DNA of 22,208 nt from Baffinella frigidus (GCA_026770585.1 MU646650.1:388493-410700); one strand, 5' to 3'. Positions 8,683 through 17,466 are shown, numbered from the stretch's first letter. Program-made: numbers and translations. The notes: generated from the letters alone by a model not told the origin.

Positions 8683-8852
8683 CCACACGAGGCTACTCAG
8701 GCGAACAGAATAAAAGGGACTTTGAAAGTTTTGTGGGGAAATGATCACGTTTCCGCCCGCTGAGCGGTCGGTCGGTTACCTTGTCCGTGATCATTTCCCC
8801 ACAAAACTTTAAAAGTCCCTTTTATTCTGTTCGCCTGGGTAGCCTCATGTGG
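8683..8852. mobile_element. Foldback element J (~170 bp)
   Basis: The arms begin CCACACGAGGCTACTCAGG and end CCTGGGTAGCCTCATGTGG. They pair for about 70 bases with few mismatches, through AATAAAAGGGACTTT and GGGGAAATGATCACG. The loop is about 35 bases of GC-rich sequence. No clean target duplication is visible, so the outer boundary is uncertain by several bases. Confidence 0.8.
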
Positions 8853-9153
8853 GAGGTGGCGAGTGCGTGGATGGTGGCACGGGGACTGAACCGGACAGGG
8901 CGGGTACCGAGACGACTTTTCCGCCCCAAGGGCTCACCAAATCGCTTCGCCCAAATAGACTACCCCTTGAGTGCCACGCCAGGTCACAAACTCGTTTTGA
9001 AGGTTGAGGCTCCCATAAGTGATTCCTGGTACAAATGAAACATTATTGCGCATGGCAACGGCTCAAAGGGCTAGACATTGCTGACTTTTGAAGTGCTTCC
9101 AAAACAGAAAATCTAAGAATTAACTAGACAAATTCCCTCTTGTGACCTGGCGT

Positions 9154-9244
9154 GGATTAACGGACGAACAATCGCCCGTGGAAGCCCTAGGCAGGTCCTA
9201 CCGCCCTACGGTAGGGCGTATGAGCCTACTGGTCACTTAAGGGA
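9154..9244. mobile_element. Family I element, copy 1 (left end degraded)
   Basis: The right end CACTTAAGGGA is followed by TA. Internal boxes AATCGCCCGTGGAAGCCCTA, GGCAGGTCCTA and CCCTACGGTAGGGCGTATGA match the 100-bp copy at 19622-19721. The left end, expected TCCCTTAAGTG, is not recognisable. Confidence 0.7.
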
Positions 9245-9310
9245 TACGCCAGAGCAAAGGAAAGAGGCGGGACCGTGGATGCGGCCTCGGAGGTGGCGAG
9301 AGCGTGGGTC

Positions 9311-9460
9311 TTATCTCAGAAAACGAGTTCTAAAACTCGTTTTCTTAAGTCAATCCTCCTACAAATCCGTCAACTTATTCTTTACCCTCCGCATAAGTTG
9401 ACGAATTTGTAGGGGGGTTGACTTAAGAAAACGAGTTTTAGAACTCGTTTTCTGAGATAA
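9311..9460. mobile_element. Family A foldback element, copy 2 (150 bp)
   Basis: The ends are TTATCTCAGAAAACGAGTT and AACTCGTTTTCTGAGATAA. The arms pair for about 65 bases and the centre contains ATAAGTTGACGAATTTG. Perfect direct repeats GGTC flank it (9307-9310, 9461-9464). A diverged unfilled paralogue of the flank lies near 8858-8900 (GGTGGCGAGTGCGTGG... CTGAACCGGACAGGG). Confidence 0.9.
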
Positions 9461-9834
9461 GGTCGTGGCTGAACCGGACAGGGCGTGTACTGGGACGACT
9501 TTCCCGCTCCAAAGCGCCCGGGCTCACATCATCGCTTCGCCCAGACAGACGAAGAAAAAGCAAAAAGGGGGGAGGCGAAACCGTGGACCGCAGGCTCACA
9601 AACTGCCAGCTCACAAAATTGGTGAGACCGAACAGACAAAGACGGAACAAAGGAGAGAGGCGGGACCGTGGACGCGGCCTCGGAGGTGGCGAGTGCGGCG
9701 CACTACTTCCTCCCACCCTGCCGGTGGTTGCGTAGGGGGGAGCATGTCCCCCCCGCGTACCCCTTTGGGGCGCGCCTCCGGCGGGAACCCCCATTGCATC
9801 TCGAATATCAGGTCCACTGCCTGTCCAGGTGTAG

Positions 9835-10320
9835 GGTGGAGGGTTTAGGGGTTAGGCCAGGTTCCGGCTTCAGCTCTAGGCGGTTTCAGATCCGGGCGAG
9901 AAAAGTGCCTCGGTTGACAGGGCCGGTGGCTCTCGCAGTGTTCTCGATTCGGACGTGACCTGGGGGCGCGGGGGGACGCGTGCGGCGATGGCCTCGATCC
10001 TCTCCTCCACCACCATCCGCTCCTCCGCTGCCACCTGGGGGGGTACTTGGTTATGAGGGGGGGTACTTGGTCCTCCATCCCTCTCCCACGACGCGCGTTG
10101 CGTGACCTCTAATCAATCCTCTCCTCCACCACCATGCATCCCTCCGCCGCCAACTGCTCCGCGCGAGCAGCACACCATCACTTGGCGCGTTGGGATCGGG
10201 CCGCAGCCAGATTGCTGCTGCTGCTATTGCTGCTCATCGACGACCATCCGCTCCTCCGCTGCCACCTGCATCGATTTGTCGACACCGTATGATGCAGGTC
10301 CACCATAAGGCGTAAAGACT
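9835..10320. repeat. Degenerate short repeats (CTCCTCCACCACCATCCGCTC)
   Basis: A TCTCCTCCACCACCAT box with CCGCTCCTCCGCTGCCACCTG recurs at about 9999-10040, 10120-10160 and 10235-10268. A doubled GGGGGGTACTTGGT box sits at 10035-10070, and a short GGGTTTAGGGGTTAGG telomere-like run at 9841-9858. No supported gene. Confidence 0.6.
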
Positions 10321-11110
10321 ATTGGATCACTCAGCGTGAGTCTCGAGAGTAACGAAGAATAAGAAGAAGAAGAAGAAGAAGCCGCAACCACCTACTCAAC
10401 CCCCTCGTCAGTTGCTTTACAGAAACGCATCGGTGTCCCTCCCTAGAGTGCACATTACCTCACTCTAGGTCCGGCATCGCTTTGTCGACAACGTATAAGC
10501 CGCATTGCGGCTTGCGTCATTGCGGCTTACGTGGCGGCCTGCCTCCAGCCCCACCCACCAAACCCTGGGTCGTCCACCCTTACTCATAACGAGCGGTCGA
10601 AGCAAAGGAGAAAAAGGGGCGGCGAGAGCCACGCCTGTGCCGTTTCCCGCTACGTACAAAGTGTGCCAGATTTCGTTACCGCCCTAGCACAGCTAGACGT
10701 ACTCACAAAGAATAGTCGAAGCACACGAGAAGAAGGGTAGGGGCTATTCGTGAGTTGAAACGCTGGGTTATGGTACAAATCCGTTAGATTTGGAGAGGGG
10801 CACACCTGTGCCATTATCGCAGCCTGTTGCAGCGCAGCCATCTCCTGTACAGGGCGAAAGGCGAGGTTCGTTAAGTTGACATACACGGACCACTTACGTC
10901 AAGTTGACATACGCGACCGCGGTATGGAACCAAGGGGAGAGATGGGACGAGACCAGAGTGCTCTAGCAGCCCGTAACCACCCCGGAGGGTGGAGGGTGCA
11001 CATACCGCGCGCCTGTCACGACCCAGAAGCTCGCCATGTAGCAGGCAGCAAATCGGTGAGAGCAAATGGCCCGAGGCAGAGGTAGATGGTGTCGATCAGA
11101 TTTCATCCGG
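10320..11110. other. Low-copy sequence with AAGTTGACAT motifs
   Basis: A small AAGAAGAAG array is at about 10357-10381. A direct repeat of CATTGCGGCTT(G/A)CGT is at 10503-10530. A diverged R1 unit is at 10740-10790. Two AAGTTGACATAC boxes are at about 10874 and 10900. No frame here has the codon bias of the exon at 14417. Confidence 0.5.
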
Positions 11111-11116
11111 ACCAGT

Positions 11117-11259
11117 ATTTTCCGAAAATACGATTTCAAAAGTATTTTCAACGAAAATTACCACAAAATTTGCCTGTACTTTTTAAAATGGTCACGTCCT
11201 TGTAGTAGTTTTCGTTGCAAATCGGACCGGAGTTCCCCGAAATCGTATTTTCGGAAAAT
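11117..11259. mobile_element. Degraded foldback element P
   Basis: Perfect 21-base arms (ATTTTCCGAAAATACGATTT plus one C, 11117-11137) pair with 11239-11259. Inside are inverted copies of CAACGAAAATTACCACAA and TTGTAGTAGTTTTCGTTG, which resemble the inner arm of family B. No target duplication could be read. Confidence 0.7.
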
Positions 11260-11459
11260 GCTCGCCGCGATTAGATTGGTGCCGCGACGAGACACCCGCG
11301 GCGGGCCTGTGGACAGAACCCTGAGGCGAGCCCGTGAAAGTGCATGCACTCTGCGCCAGAACATCCGCCTAAGCTCCCCCTGAAAACCACAGCCTTGAGT
11401 CAAACGCCGGCCCCCAGAACCGGTCCATCTAAACGAAATGGCAACTTATTGCCGGGGAT

Positions 11460-11640
11460 CAGGTTTGTTGACTTCAGGTAATAAATCCTGGCTGGCAGTG
11501 AAGTGTGCGGCGTTCGACAGAGACCTGGAGCTGCTCCCAGAGCACCCAATTGACTTAAGTCTCTGGCTATGAGGGGCAGTTGACTTAGGTGAAATTTTCT
11601 GGCTGGCAATGAAGTTGGACGAGACCTGGAGCTGGACGCG
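11460..11640. repeat. Short direct repeat (GTTGACTTAGG...TGGCTGGCA)
   Basis: A box of GTTGACTT(C/A)AGGT followed by CTGGCTGGCA(G/A)TGAAGT and GAGACCTGGAGCTG occurs at about 11468-11530 and 11579-11633. Confidence 0.6.
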
Positions 11641-11688
11641 CGCTTTCTTGTCGTCGACGTCGTCGTAGTCGTCGAATACCTTGTTTCG

Positions 11689-11885
11689 CGTTGAGGGTTC
11701 AGGGTTGAGGGTGTAGGGTTCAGGGTTGAGGGTGTAGGGTTTAGGGTTCAGGGTGCAGGGTGTAGGGTGTAGGGTGTAGGGTGTAGGGTGTAGGGTGTAG
11801 GGTATAGGGTTTCGGGTGTAGGGTTTGGGGTTTGGGGTTTAGGGTTTCGGGTTTCGGGTTGAGGGTTTTGGGTTTAGGGTTTAGG
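11689..11885. repeat. Degenerate telomere-like array (TGTAGGG/TTTAGGG)
   Basis: About 28 consecutive 6-7-base units of the forms GGGTGTA, GGGTTTA, GGGTTCA and GGGTTGA run on the plus strand. Position and degeneracy suggest an interstitial or subtelomeric array, not a chromosome end. Confidence 0.88.
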
Positions 11886-12129
11886 AAGTTGTGCATACCG
11901 AGGCCTGCCTCCCGACGGCCCGCGTGTTCGGCCGCGTATCATCCTGAGGGTTGAGAGGTCAGGGTCAGGGGGGGGGGGGGTTATCGAGGGGGGAAGCGCG
12001 GTCACGCAAGTTGAGGGGTAGTGCAGACAGAGACTCTTGCGGGGAGCAGGAGCCCGAATACCCCCCAGGGGTGTGTAAGAGAATGAACGCTCATCGCGTA
12101 AGAGACTCTTGGAACACCGAGGCCTGCCT

Positions 12130-12480
12130 CCCGACCGCGCGTGAGGGGCCAACCATCGTCCTGTCACGAAAAACGCTTGCGTTAGCGTGTCGTCCTGGGA
12201 CCACTTACCGCTTCGGCAACTTATCGAGCGTGAGCAACTTACCGCGCAGGGCGTACGGTTGCGTGGTGAGGGTCGGGGGGGGGCAGCAAGAGGCACACCG
12301 AAGAGCGAGGCCGTCCTCCCTTGCACCCGAGTGTTCGGCCGCGTTTCATCTTGGGAACCACTTACCGCGTGTCAACCACTTACCGCTTCAGCCACTTGCC
12401 GCGCGTGAGCCACTTACCGTCAGCCACTTCCGGCGTAGGGGTGAGCATTGAGGGGCACGTCTCAACCTGACCGCCATTTA
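12130..12480. repeat. CCACTTACCG short tandem repeats
   Basis: CACTTACCG(C) boxes with spacers such as GTGAG or TCAGC recur about nine times between 12198 and 12432. A larger duplication carries GAGGCCTGCCTCCCGACC and GTGTTCGGCCGCGT near 11900-11940, 12119-12140 and 12330. A C-rich run of about 12 is at 12876-12887. The array provides the ACTT site used by family E copy 2. Confidence 0.7.
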
Positions 12481-12486
12481 CCACTT

Positions 12487-12628
12487 CCATCTCGCCAGAT
12501 AACTGGATCAGTTCCTTTTCAATAGGTGGTTGCATATGAGAAATTAGTTGGGGCATAGTAAATTCAATTAGGCCTCCTAATCAAATGAACGCTAATTAGG
12601 GAACTGATTCAGTTATCTTTCGAGATGA
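12487..12628. mobile_element. Family E foldback element, copy 2 (142 bp)
   Basis: The ends are CCATCTCG and CGAGATGA, with arms AGATAACTGGATCAGTTCC / GGAACTGATTCAGTTATCT. Its interior is inverted relative to copy 1 (the TATGCC and TTTCTC boxes appear on the other strand), so it inserted in the opposite orientation. Perfect direct repeats ACTT flank it (12483-12486, 12629-12632). Nearby repeat units read CCACTTCCGGCGTAGGGG, close to the unfilled site. Confidence 0.88.
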
Positions 12629-12649
12629 ACTTGCCGCGTAGGGGCGAGA

Positions 12650-13080
12650 GATATCACGTCAAGTGTTTTGATTTCGTGAAGATATCCCCTAGCAAAACGC
12701 TTGACTTGGAAGGGCACGTTGCAAGACTTGAGCGCAACTCACCTCTTACGGCGCACGGTTGAGATGTGAGGGTCGGGGGGAGTAAGAGCAAGAGACAGGC
12801 CTGGGCTGAAGTGGTGACAAAAGAAATTTGAATGACACGGGTACTTGAGGGAAACGGGCATTTGACCGCGCAGAACCCCCCCCCCCCTTGCGACTCCGGA
12901 CTTGACCGCACACGTTTTTGTACCAGACGGGAACTAAACTGGATAGGCTTTGCGCCAGGATGGTACCTAACATATCCCGACGAATCGAAGCAGTGTGATC
13001 GTTTGAGGTTGGCCAGTACCGGTGGGCTTTCGTGCGGCAATACCCCCCTGGTACAAACGCTACACCCAAAAACCTAAATC
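12650..13080. other. Low-copy sequence with a weak hairpin
   Basis: A weak inverted pair, CGTCAAGTGTTTTG and CAAAACGCTTGACTTGG, lies at about 12657-12710. TTTTTGTACCAGA-like sequence at about 12914 also occurs in element G. No gene is supported. Confidence 0.4.
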
Positions 13081-13211
13081 CGGGAGATCTTTCCTCAAAA
13101 CTCTTCGCTAGGGAGGGCTAGTGGCAAGAGCGACCTTCTAGCTTTGCCTGAGTTTTATTATGGCTCGTCCTGAAGGCTTTCTATTCGCCCTTGTATTCTG
13201 AATTTCTGATC

Positions 13212-13690
13212 TTAAATGATTTCAAGGACTAGCAAGAATAAAAGTGAGGAGGAGATAGACCTGAGATATGACGGTGACGGTGGTCTTGGGCCGCATGTTT
13301 CGCCCCGACGTGCCTGGCCGTGAGCTGTCTGTTCCGCTCGAGGTTGGTCTCTCCGACGACGCTGCCATCCCTGGGGAACGCGGTTGGCGTTCAGCCTCAT
13401 CGCCTGCACCTCCAACGCCAGCGACACCTTCTGAGCAAGCCTCCAGATGCACCCTCTACTTGGGACAAAGCAGGTAAGCAAGGGTAAGAAAAAGAGCCTC
13501 CCGACCTGGCCTGCTGCGGGCGTTCGGTGAACGCGACTTTGAGGAAGAGACATGCCGCGCTGAGGGCGGCTTGCTCGCTGAGGACGGCTTCCCCTGTCGC
13601 CCGCGTTCGGGATCGGGAGAGCGGGAGCGCTCCCCTGCTGGCAAGAGCTTCCTGTGATTTTTTTCATGGGCGCCTCCTTCACTCATCGCG
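13212..13690 (-). CDS. Possible minus-strand gene fragment, unidentified
   Basis: This part of the window has little repetition. One minus-strand frame is open for 156 codons (13682 to 13212) and includes an amphipathic stretch KVSLALEVQAMRLNANRV (about 13431-13375), whose third positions are almost all G or C. The sequence just before it on the minus strand ends in TTGCTCAG, which would fit a splice acceptor. An overlapping frame (13686-13456) is Ser/Arg/Pro-rich. I recognise no domain and cannot fix start, exons or even strand with confidence. Confidence 0.22.
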
Positions 13691-14253
13691 ACGAGTGCAG
13701 CACACTGTACTGGCGATGCGTCCAGATCCTGTTCTCAAGCCTCCCTGCTCTTTTGCTTGAGTGCCGTCTTCTTGCTCGCCTTCTGGGATCAGAAAATGGC
13801 CTTGACAGCACCGGAAGCGAGCCAGGGAGGCCGCAAGAGGCGCCTGGGGGCACGACACCCAGACGCCCGCCTCGCCTAAGAACCTTTCTTGCCCGCACGC
13901 CCCCAACTTGGGGGGGGGAGGATGAGAACGGCGCGGCGAAACTCCGCGGCCCGATCCGAAGGACAGGTTTCGAGGCTCGGGTGGATGGGCCCGCCTCGCG
14001 AATGGACTTTTGAGAGAGATTATGAAAGTGGTTAGTCCGAAGTCAATCTCCATCTGAAAGTCAACTGAGGAATTCAATTCGCCCCCCCCAAATTATCAAT
14101 GAAGAATTTCGCCCCAGGCCCAAACCATTTCAAGAACCACCCCAAAACAGTTGCCTGAACGCTTCAGCCAACTCCGCAAAGATCTATTCTCGTCGCGGAT
14201 TTTTCCTTATTTTGCCCCTTCAGAGAACCCCAATTTCCTCACCCACTGCAAAG

Positions 14254-14416
14254 GTTTGCCCGCACGCCCCGTCTCTTTGCCTTGCCTCCCAGCCCCCTTC
14301 TCTTCTCCAGCGGCTTCTTGGCGGCTCAGCGGTGCGCGGCGCGGCGGGCGGCTCAGCGGCGCGGAGCGCGCGCGTTTCCTGCTTGTTTGTCCTGACCTTG
14401 GCCCTCCTTTCCCCAG
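14254..14416 (+). other. Putative intron upstream of the exon
   Basis: AAG then GTTTGC at 14251-14259 is a possible donor. The acceptor is stronger: a pyrimidine-rich run (CCTCCTTTCCCCAG) ends at 14416, directly before ATG. The intron is GC-rich and about 163 bases. The donor is a guess; the acceptor is the better-supported end. If real, the upstream exon is either untranslated or carries an N-terminus I could not find. Confidence 0.45.
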
Positions 14417-14587
14417 ATGTTCGCCATGCTTTTCGACCTCGAGGATTACGCCACCACCTACCGCGCGACCCGCGACGCCTACCTCAAGGCGGCCAACGAG
14501 CTCAAGCTCGCCACCGGCCCCTACAAGGCGGCGCGTGACGCGTACGTCGCGGCCACCGCCACCTACACCAAGTCCCTCTACGAGTAA
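14417..14587 (+). CDS. Small helical protein or terminal exon, unidentified (56 codons)
   Basis: The frame runs from ATG directly after a CAG acceptor to TAA. Of 56 codons only three end in T and none in A, giving about 95% GC at third positions; this is by far the strongest coding signature in the window. The protein is acidic-to-neutral and Ala/Tyr/Lys-rich, with an internal repeat: YRATRDAYLKAA (residues 15-26) and YKAARDAYVAAT (36-47). It is predicted mostly helical with no signal peptide or membrane segment. A hairpin follows at the stop codon and an AATAAA at 14706-14711 could serve as polyadenylation signal. It may be a whole small protein or the last exon of a longer one; I recognise no family. 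Confidence 0.6.
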   Translation: MFAMLFDLEDYATTYRATRDAYLKAANELKLATGPYKAARDAYVAATATYTKSLYE

Positions 14588-14607
14588 ATGTTCCGCCCGG
14601 AACATTT
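14586..14607 (+). promoter_or_regulatory. Perfect hairpin overlapping the stop codon
   Basis: AAATGTTCCG (14586-14595), CC, CGGAACATTT (14598-14607) form a perfect 10-bp inverted repeat beginning in the TAA stop. In RNA this would be a stable stem at the start of the 3' untranslated region. Its role is unknown; a chance palindrome of this length at this position is possible but not likely. Confidence 0.5.
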
Positions 14608-15688
14608 CTCAGACGAGAGGCCGTAGGCCGCGGGTTGGAGCTCCTTGGAGGGGCTCTGCCTGCCACAGATCTGATCAGTTGTGCAAGCGCTGCACGTCGG
14701 GTTAGAATAAAAAAACAATTCAACCCTCGACTCTGCCGCCATGTGACGCTTGCAAACTTGGGCCGAAGGTGGGGCAACACCTTGCCACATGATCATGCAG
14801 AAGGTGCCCACTGCTGGCTCACATCAACACACTCAGACTGACGACAGTGCGGTGGCTGTTGCGGTTTTGAATGCTAGTCTTGGTCCACAGTAGAGTTGCA
14901 GCACACGTGGAGTCATCTTTGGGAATGGTTGATCTCTTTGCTGAACGTATCTTGGTACTGACAGTTTCTGTATCGGCTGTGGCAACGTGAGACGAATACA
15001 GAAGGTTTGGTGGGGAGAGCAAGGTCACACACCGCATTTTGTCCCTGAAGACCGACGATGTCTCCGGGCATATGGAGGAGGTGTTGTCTTCGCGAGTGAG
15101 CCTCTCTTCCTGAAGCCTAGATCACCCTACGGGCGTGGTCCCTCAGGAGCGAGCCCGGTACATGTATGCGCCACCACATCAGCATCCCGGGAGATGGGAC
15201 TGCCAAGGTTTATTGAAAGCAGACGGCGCATCCCCCTGCGGCCGCAGGGCAATCTACATGTAGACCTTGCGACCCGCTCCCTGACGCACAGCACCCACGC
15301 GCGCCTGTGAGACCTAGCCCTGCAGCGCAGCAGTGCTCAAGGTGCTTAAGCGGCTGGCCGACATCAACGTGCTCAGACTGACGGCAGTGTGTTGGTTGCT
15401 TTGGCTTTGAATGCTGGTCTTGGTCCAAATCGTGCGAGCACACTGAGAGTAATCTTCCGGAATAGGTCCGCATGTGCTCAGCGCATCTCGTTGCTGCCAT
15501 GTCTGTACTTGTATCGGCTATGGCCACGTGAGACGCGTGCACAAGGGATTGCTCCCGATCAGGGGTCAAGGTTAGTCGGAGAGGAAGGACACGCACCGGG
15601 TGCGTGTTCCGTCCCTGTGGACGCAAGAACTTGTCTGCTTCACGAAGCTTAGATCTACGGGCGGTGTCCTTCCTCGCAAGTGAGCCCG

Positions 15689-15711
15689 GTACATGTACCG
15701 GTACATGTATG
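15689..15711. repeat. GGTACATGTACC palindrome doublet
   Basis: The palindrome GGTACATGTACC is directly followed by GGTACATGTA. The other repeat copy at about 15158-15170 has only one GGTACATGTA. Likely a short local duplication. Confidence 0.7.
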
Positions 15712-15852
15712 CGCCGCCGCATCAGCATTCCCGGGAGATGGAAGGCAAAGGTTTATTGAAAGCAGAAAAGCGCACCCCTATCCGGCCGCATGGCAGTCTA
15801 CATGTAGACCAGCGACCGCTCCCTCCCGCACCGCGAGCGCCTGTGAGATCTA

Positions 15853-16080
15853 CAGGGATACCTTGATTACAAGAAAACGCCTCCCCGTAGGCCCCTACAG
15901 TACAGGGGTACCTCGCTCATAAGAAACCGCATCCGCCTAGGACCCTACAGTAGGCTATCCCTAGCTAGGGTCCTAGGGGGTGGGCGGTTTCTTATGAGCG
16001 AGGTACCCCTGTAGGCCTATGCCTAGGGCCCTATGGTCGTCCTAGGGGGGTGACGTTTTCTTGTAATCGAGGTACCCCTG
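15853..16080. mobile_element. Family C element, outer copy of a nested pair
   Basis: The ends are CAGGGATACCTTGATTACAA and TTGTAATCGAGGTACCCCTG, with TA on both sides (15851-15852, 16081-16082). Its middle is split by a second C element at 15903-16011. Removing the inner one restores ...CCTACAG-TA-GGCCTATG..., matching the centre expected from other copies. Confidence 0.82.
15903..16011. mobile_element. Family C element, inner copy (109 bp)
   Basis: The ends are CAGGGGTACCTCGCTCATAA and its complement. The arms contain GAAACCGC and CCTAGGACCCTACAGTAGG. The flanking dinucleotide TA is duplicated (15901-15902, 16012-16013) inside the outer element. TA duplication and short inverted ends are what Tc1/mariner-type transposases produce; assignment to that group is inference. 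Confidence 0.88.
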
Positions 16081-16485
16081 TATGCGCCGCCGCATCAGAA
16101 TTGCCGGGAGATGCACTGCGACGGTTTATTAAAGCGGCGCAGACAGCGCATCCCTCTCCGGCCGCAGGGCACTCTACATGTAGAAGTGCGACCCGCTCCC
16201 TCTCGCACCGCGAGCGCCTGTGGGATCTAGCCCTGCAGCGAAGCGGTGCTCTGCGCACAAGGAACGGCGGGTTGCTCCCTGGTCCGGAAGAAGAAGCGAT
16301 TCCTTGATCTGGCTCGGTTCCGGAACAGGCCGGCCCGAAACGCGAAACTCGGAACTCTACACCCAAGAAACGAAGAAACGACAGGCTAGCCCATCTTGGA
16401 GATCTGGGTCTGGAGGCGCTGGTTGTGCGCTGCGAGCTCCTCAACCTGGTGGAGTGTTTCAGGGTTAAGGTGCACAGGGTTATTA

Positions 16486-16577
16486 CAGGGGTACCTCGCT
16501 CATAAAAAAACGCCCCCGCCCCTAAGACCGCCGTATGACCCTAGGCATGGTCCTACTGTAGGGTCCTAGGGGGGGGC
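16486..16577. mobile_element. Family C element, right end missing
   Basis: It begins CAGGGGTACCTCGCTCATAA preceded by TA. It reaches the mirrored core GTAGGGTCCTAGGGGGGGGC, then passes into unrelated sequence, so the terminal right arm is gone. Confidence 0.75.
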
Positions 16578-16668
16578 GACAAAGCTCTGTCTAAGCGTAT
16601 GTGTACTGCAAACCCGGGCTGTCAACTTGAGGATAGTGGGGTCAACCCGACTGAGGCGGAGCTAGGTA

Positions 16669-16854
16669 TCCCTTAAGTGACCAGTAGGCTCATACGCCCT
16701 ACGGTAGGGCCCTAGGCGCGAGCAGGAGCGGATCGCTGAGACGACGGAAAACGTCCGCATGCTCGAATGGGTGCCCCCCCCCTCCTAAACCCTATACCTA
16801 GGACCTGCCTAGGGCTTCCGCGGGCGATTATTCGCCCGTTGGTCACTTAAGGGA
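16669..16854. mobile_element. Family I element, copy 2 (186 bp, carries extra insert)
   Basis: The ends are TCCCTTAAGTGACC and GGTCACTTAAGGGA, with TA on both sides (16667-16668, 16855-16856). Compared with the 100-101-bp copies it holds about 85 extra bases in the centre (roughly 16715-16795), non-palindromic and GC-rich. Confidence 0.82.
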
Positions 16855-16896
16855 TAGGCCTCGAGCACCCAGGCCTCCGTTGGTAGACATACGGCC

Positions 16897-17250
16897 ATGT
16901 TGGTGAATGGAACAGCCAACGCAATTTATCCTCCGTGTGGGCTTAGGCGCATAATGGCCGTGTTGGTATCAATCAACCTGAGTGAGAGACACCCGGGCCT
17001 TCAAAAATTAGGGTCTGCGAAACACGGTCGTTGTGCGGTCCTCAATTGTGTAAGGCGTAACGGAAACCGCTACAAAATGCAAGTGCAAATTAAGGACCGC
17101 AAACAAAGCGGTGTGCGGTCCTTGATTTATTCATGTCCACACGTCAACTTTGGGCGTGTGCCATATTGTGGTACCTTATCTTCGAGTAAGCCCTGTAACA
17201 CCTGTATGCAAAACAGGACAGGCCGCGAGGACCTGATGCTTATCCCTTAA
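16897..17250 (+). CDS. Doubtful 117-codon open frame
   Basis: The frame is open from ATG at 16897 and its end lies inside the left end of family I copy 3. The middle has several cysteines (RCAVLNC, YSCPH, PYCG, PCNTC) but third positions show no GC bias, unlike the exon at 14417. The sequence also contains inverted GTGCGGTCCT / AGGACCGCA boxes (about 17034, 17092 and 17111). More likely chance or a captured fragment than a gene. Confidence 0.15.
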   Translation: MLVNGTANAIYPPCGLRRIMAVLVSINLSERHPGLQKLGSAKHGRCAVLNCVRRNGNRYKMQVQIKDRKQSGVRSLIYSCPHVNFGRVPYCGTLSSSKPCNTCMQNRTGREDLMLIP

Positions 17251-17343
17251 GTGGCGAGTAGGCGCATACGCCCTACCGTAGGGCCCTAGGACCTGCCTAG
17301 GACCTCTTGGCTCGCAAATTTGGGGGCCTGGCCACTTAAGGGG
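17243..17343. mobile_element. Family I element, copy 3 (101 bp)
   Basis: The ends are TCCCTTAAGTGG and CCACTTAAGGGG with TA on both sides (17241-17242, 17344-17345). The core CCCTACCGTAGGGCCCTAGG is the family palindrome. A family C element follows four bases after its right TA. Confidence 0.85.
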
Positions 17344-17349
17344 TATCGA

Positions 17350-17466
17350 CAGGGGTACCTCGCTCATAAGAAACCGACCCCCCCTAGGACCCTACAGTAG
17401 GACCACGCATATGGCCCTACGGTGATCCTAGGGGGGGGGTGCTTTCTTGTGAGCGAGGTACCCCTG
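17350..17466. mobile_element. Family C element (117 bp)
   Basis: The ends are CAGGGGTACCTCGCTCATAA and GAGCGAGGTACCCCTG. The right side is followed by TA; the left neighbour is GA, so that side of the duplication is changed or lost. The centre has CCTAGGACCCTACAGTAGG and CCCTACGGTGATCCTAGG. Confidence 0.82.

Larger units (their letters stand above)
8100..9715. repeat. Large host tandem array R4
   Basis: Units contain GGCGGGACCGTGGACGCGG, GTGACACTACACCACATTTA, CCTCGAGTGGG, GCAGAAGCGCGTG, TTTCCGCTCCA(G/A)AGCGCCCG, TCGCTTCGCCCAAACAGAC, AATTGGTGAGACC and GAGGTGGCGAG. Copies begin near 8155, 8275, 8430, 8580, 8850, 9265 and 9655. Elements J, I copy 1 and A copy 2 are inserted in it. Frames across it are shadows of the repetition. 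Confidence 0.8.
14821..16245. repeat. Host tandem repeat R5 (~540-bp period), diverged
   Basis: A unit starts at ACATCAAC...CTCAGACTGACG (14821 and 15361), continues through TGAATGCT(A/G)GTCTTGGTCC, TGTATCGGCT and GTGAGCC(C/T), then a terminal block from TGTATGCGCC(A/G)CC to CGCCTGTGAGA. The terminal block occurs three times (about 15165-15312, 15706-15850, 16081-16232). Each terminal block contains a palindrome of the TCTACATGTAGA type. Between blocks two and three the nested C elements are inserted. Frames are not conserved between copies. Confidence 0.8.

Noticed and set aside
14207-14605. 132-codon minus-strand frame opposite the 14417 exon
   Set aside because: It is the antisense shadow of a GC3-biased exon and a GC-rich intron; Val/Gly-rich composition is what such shadows give.
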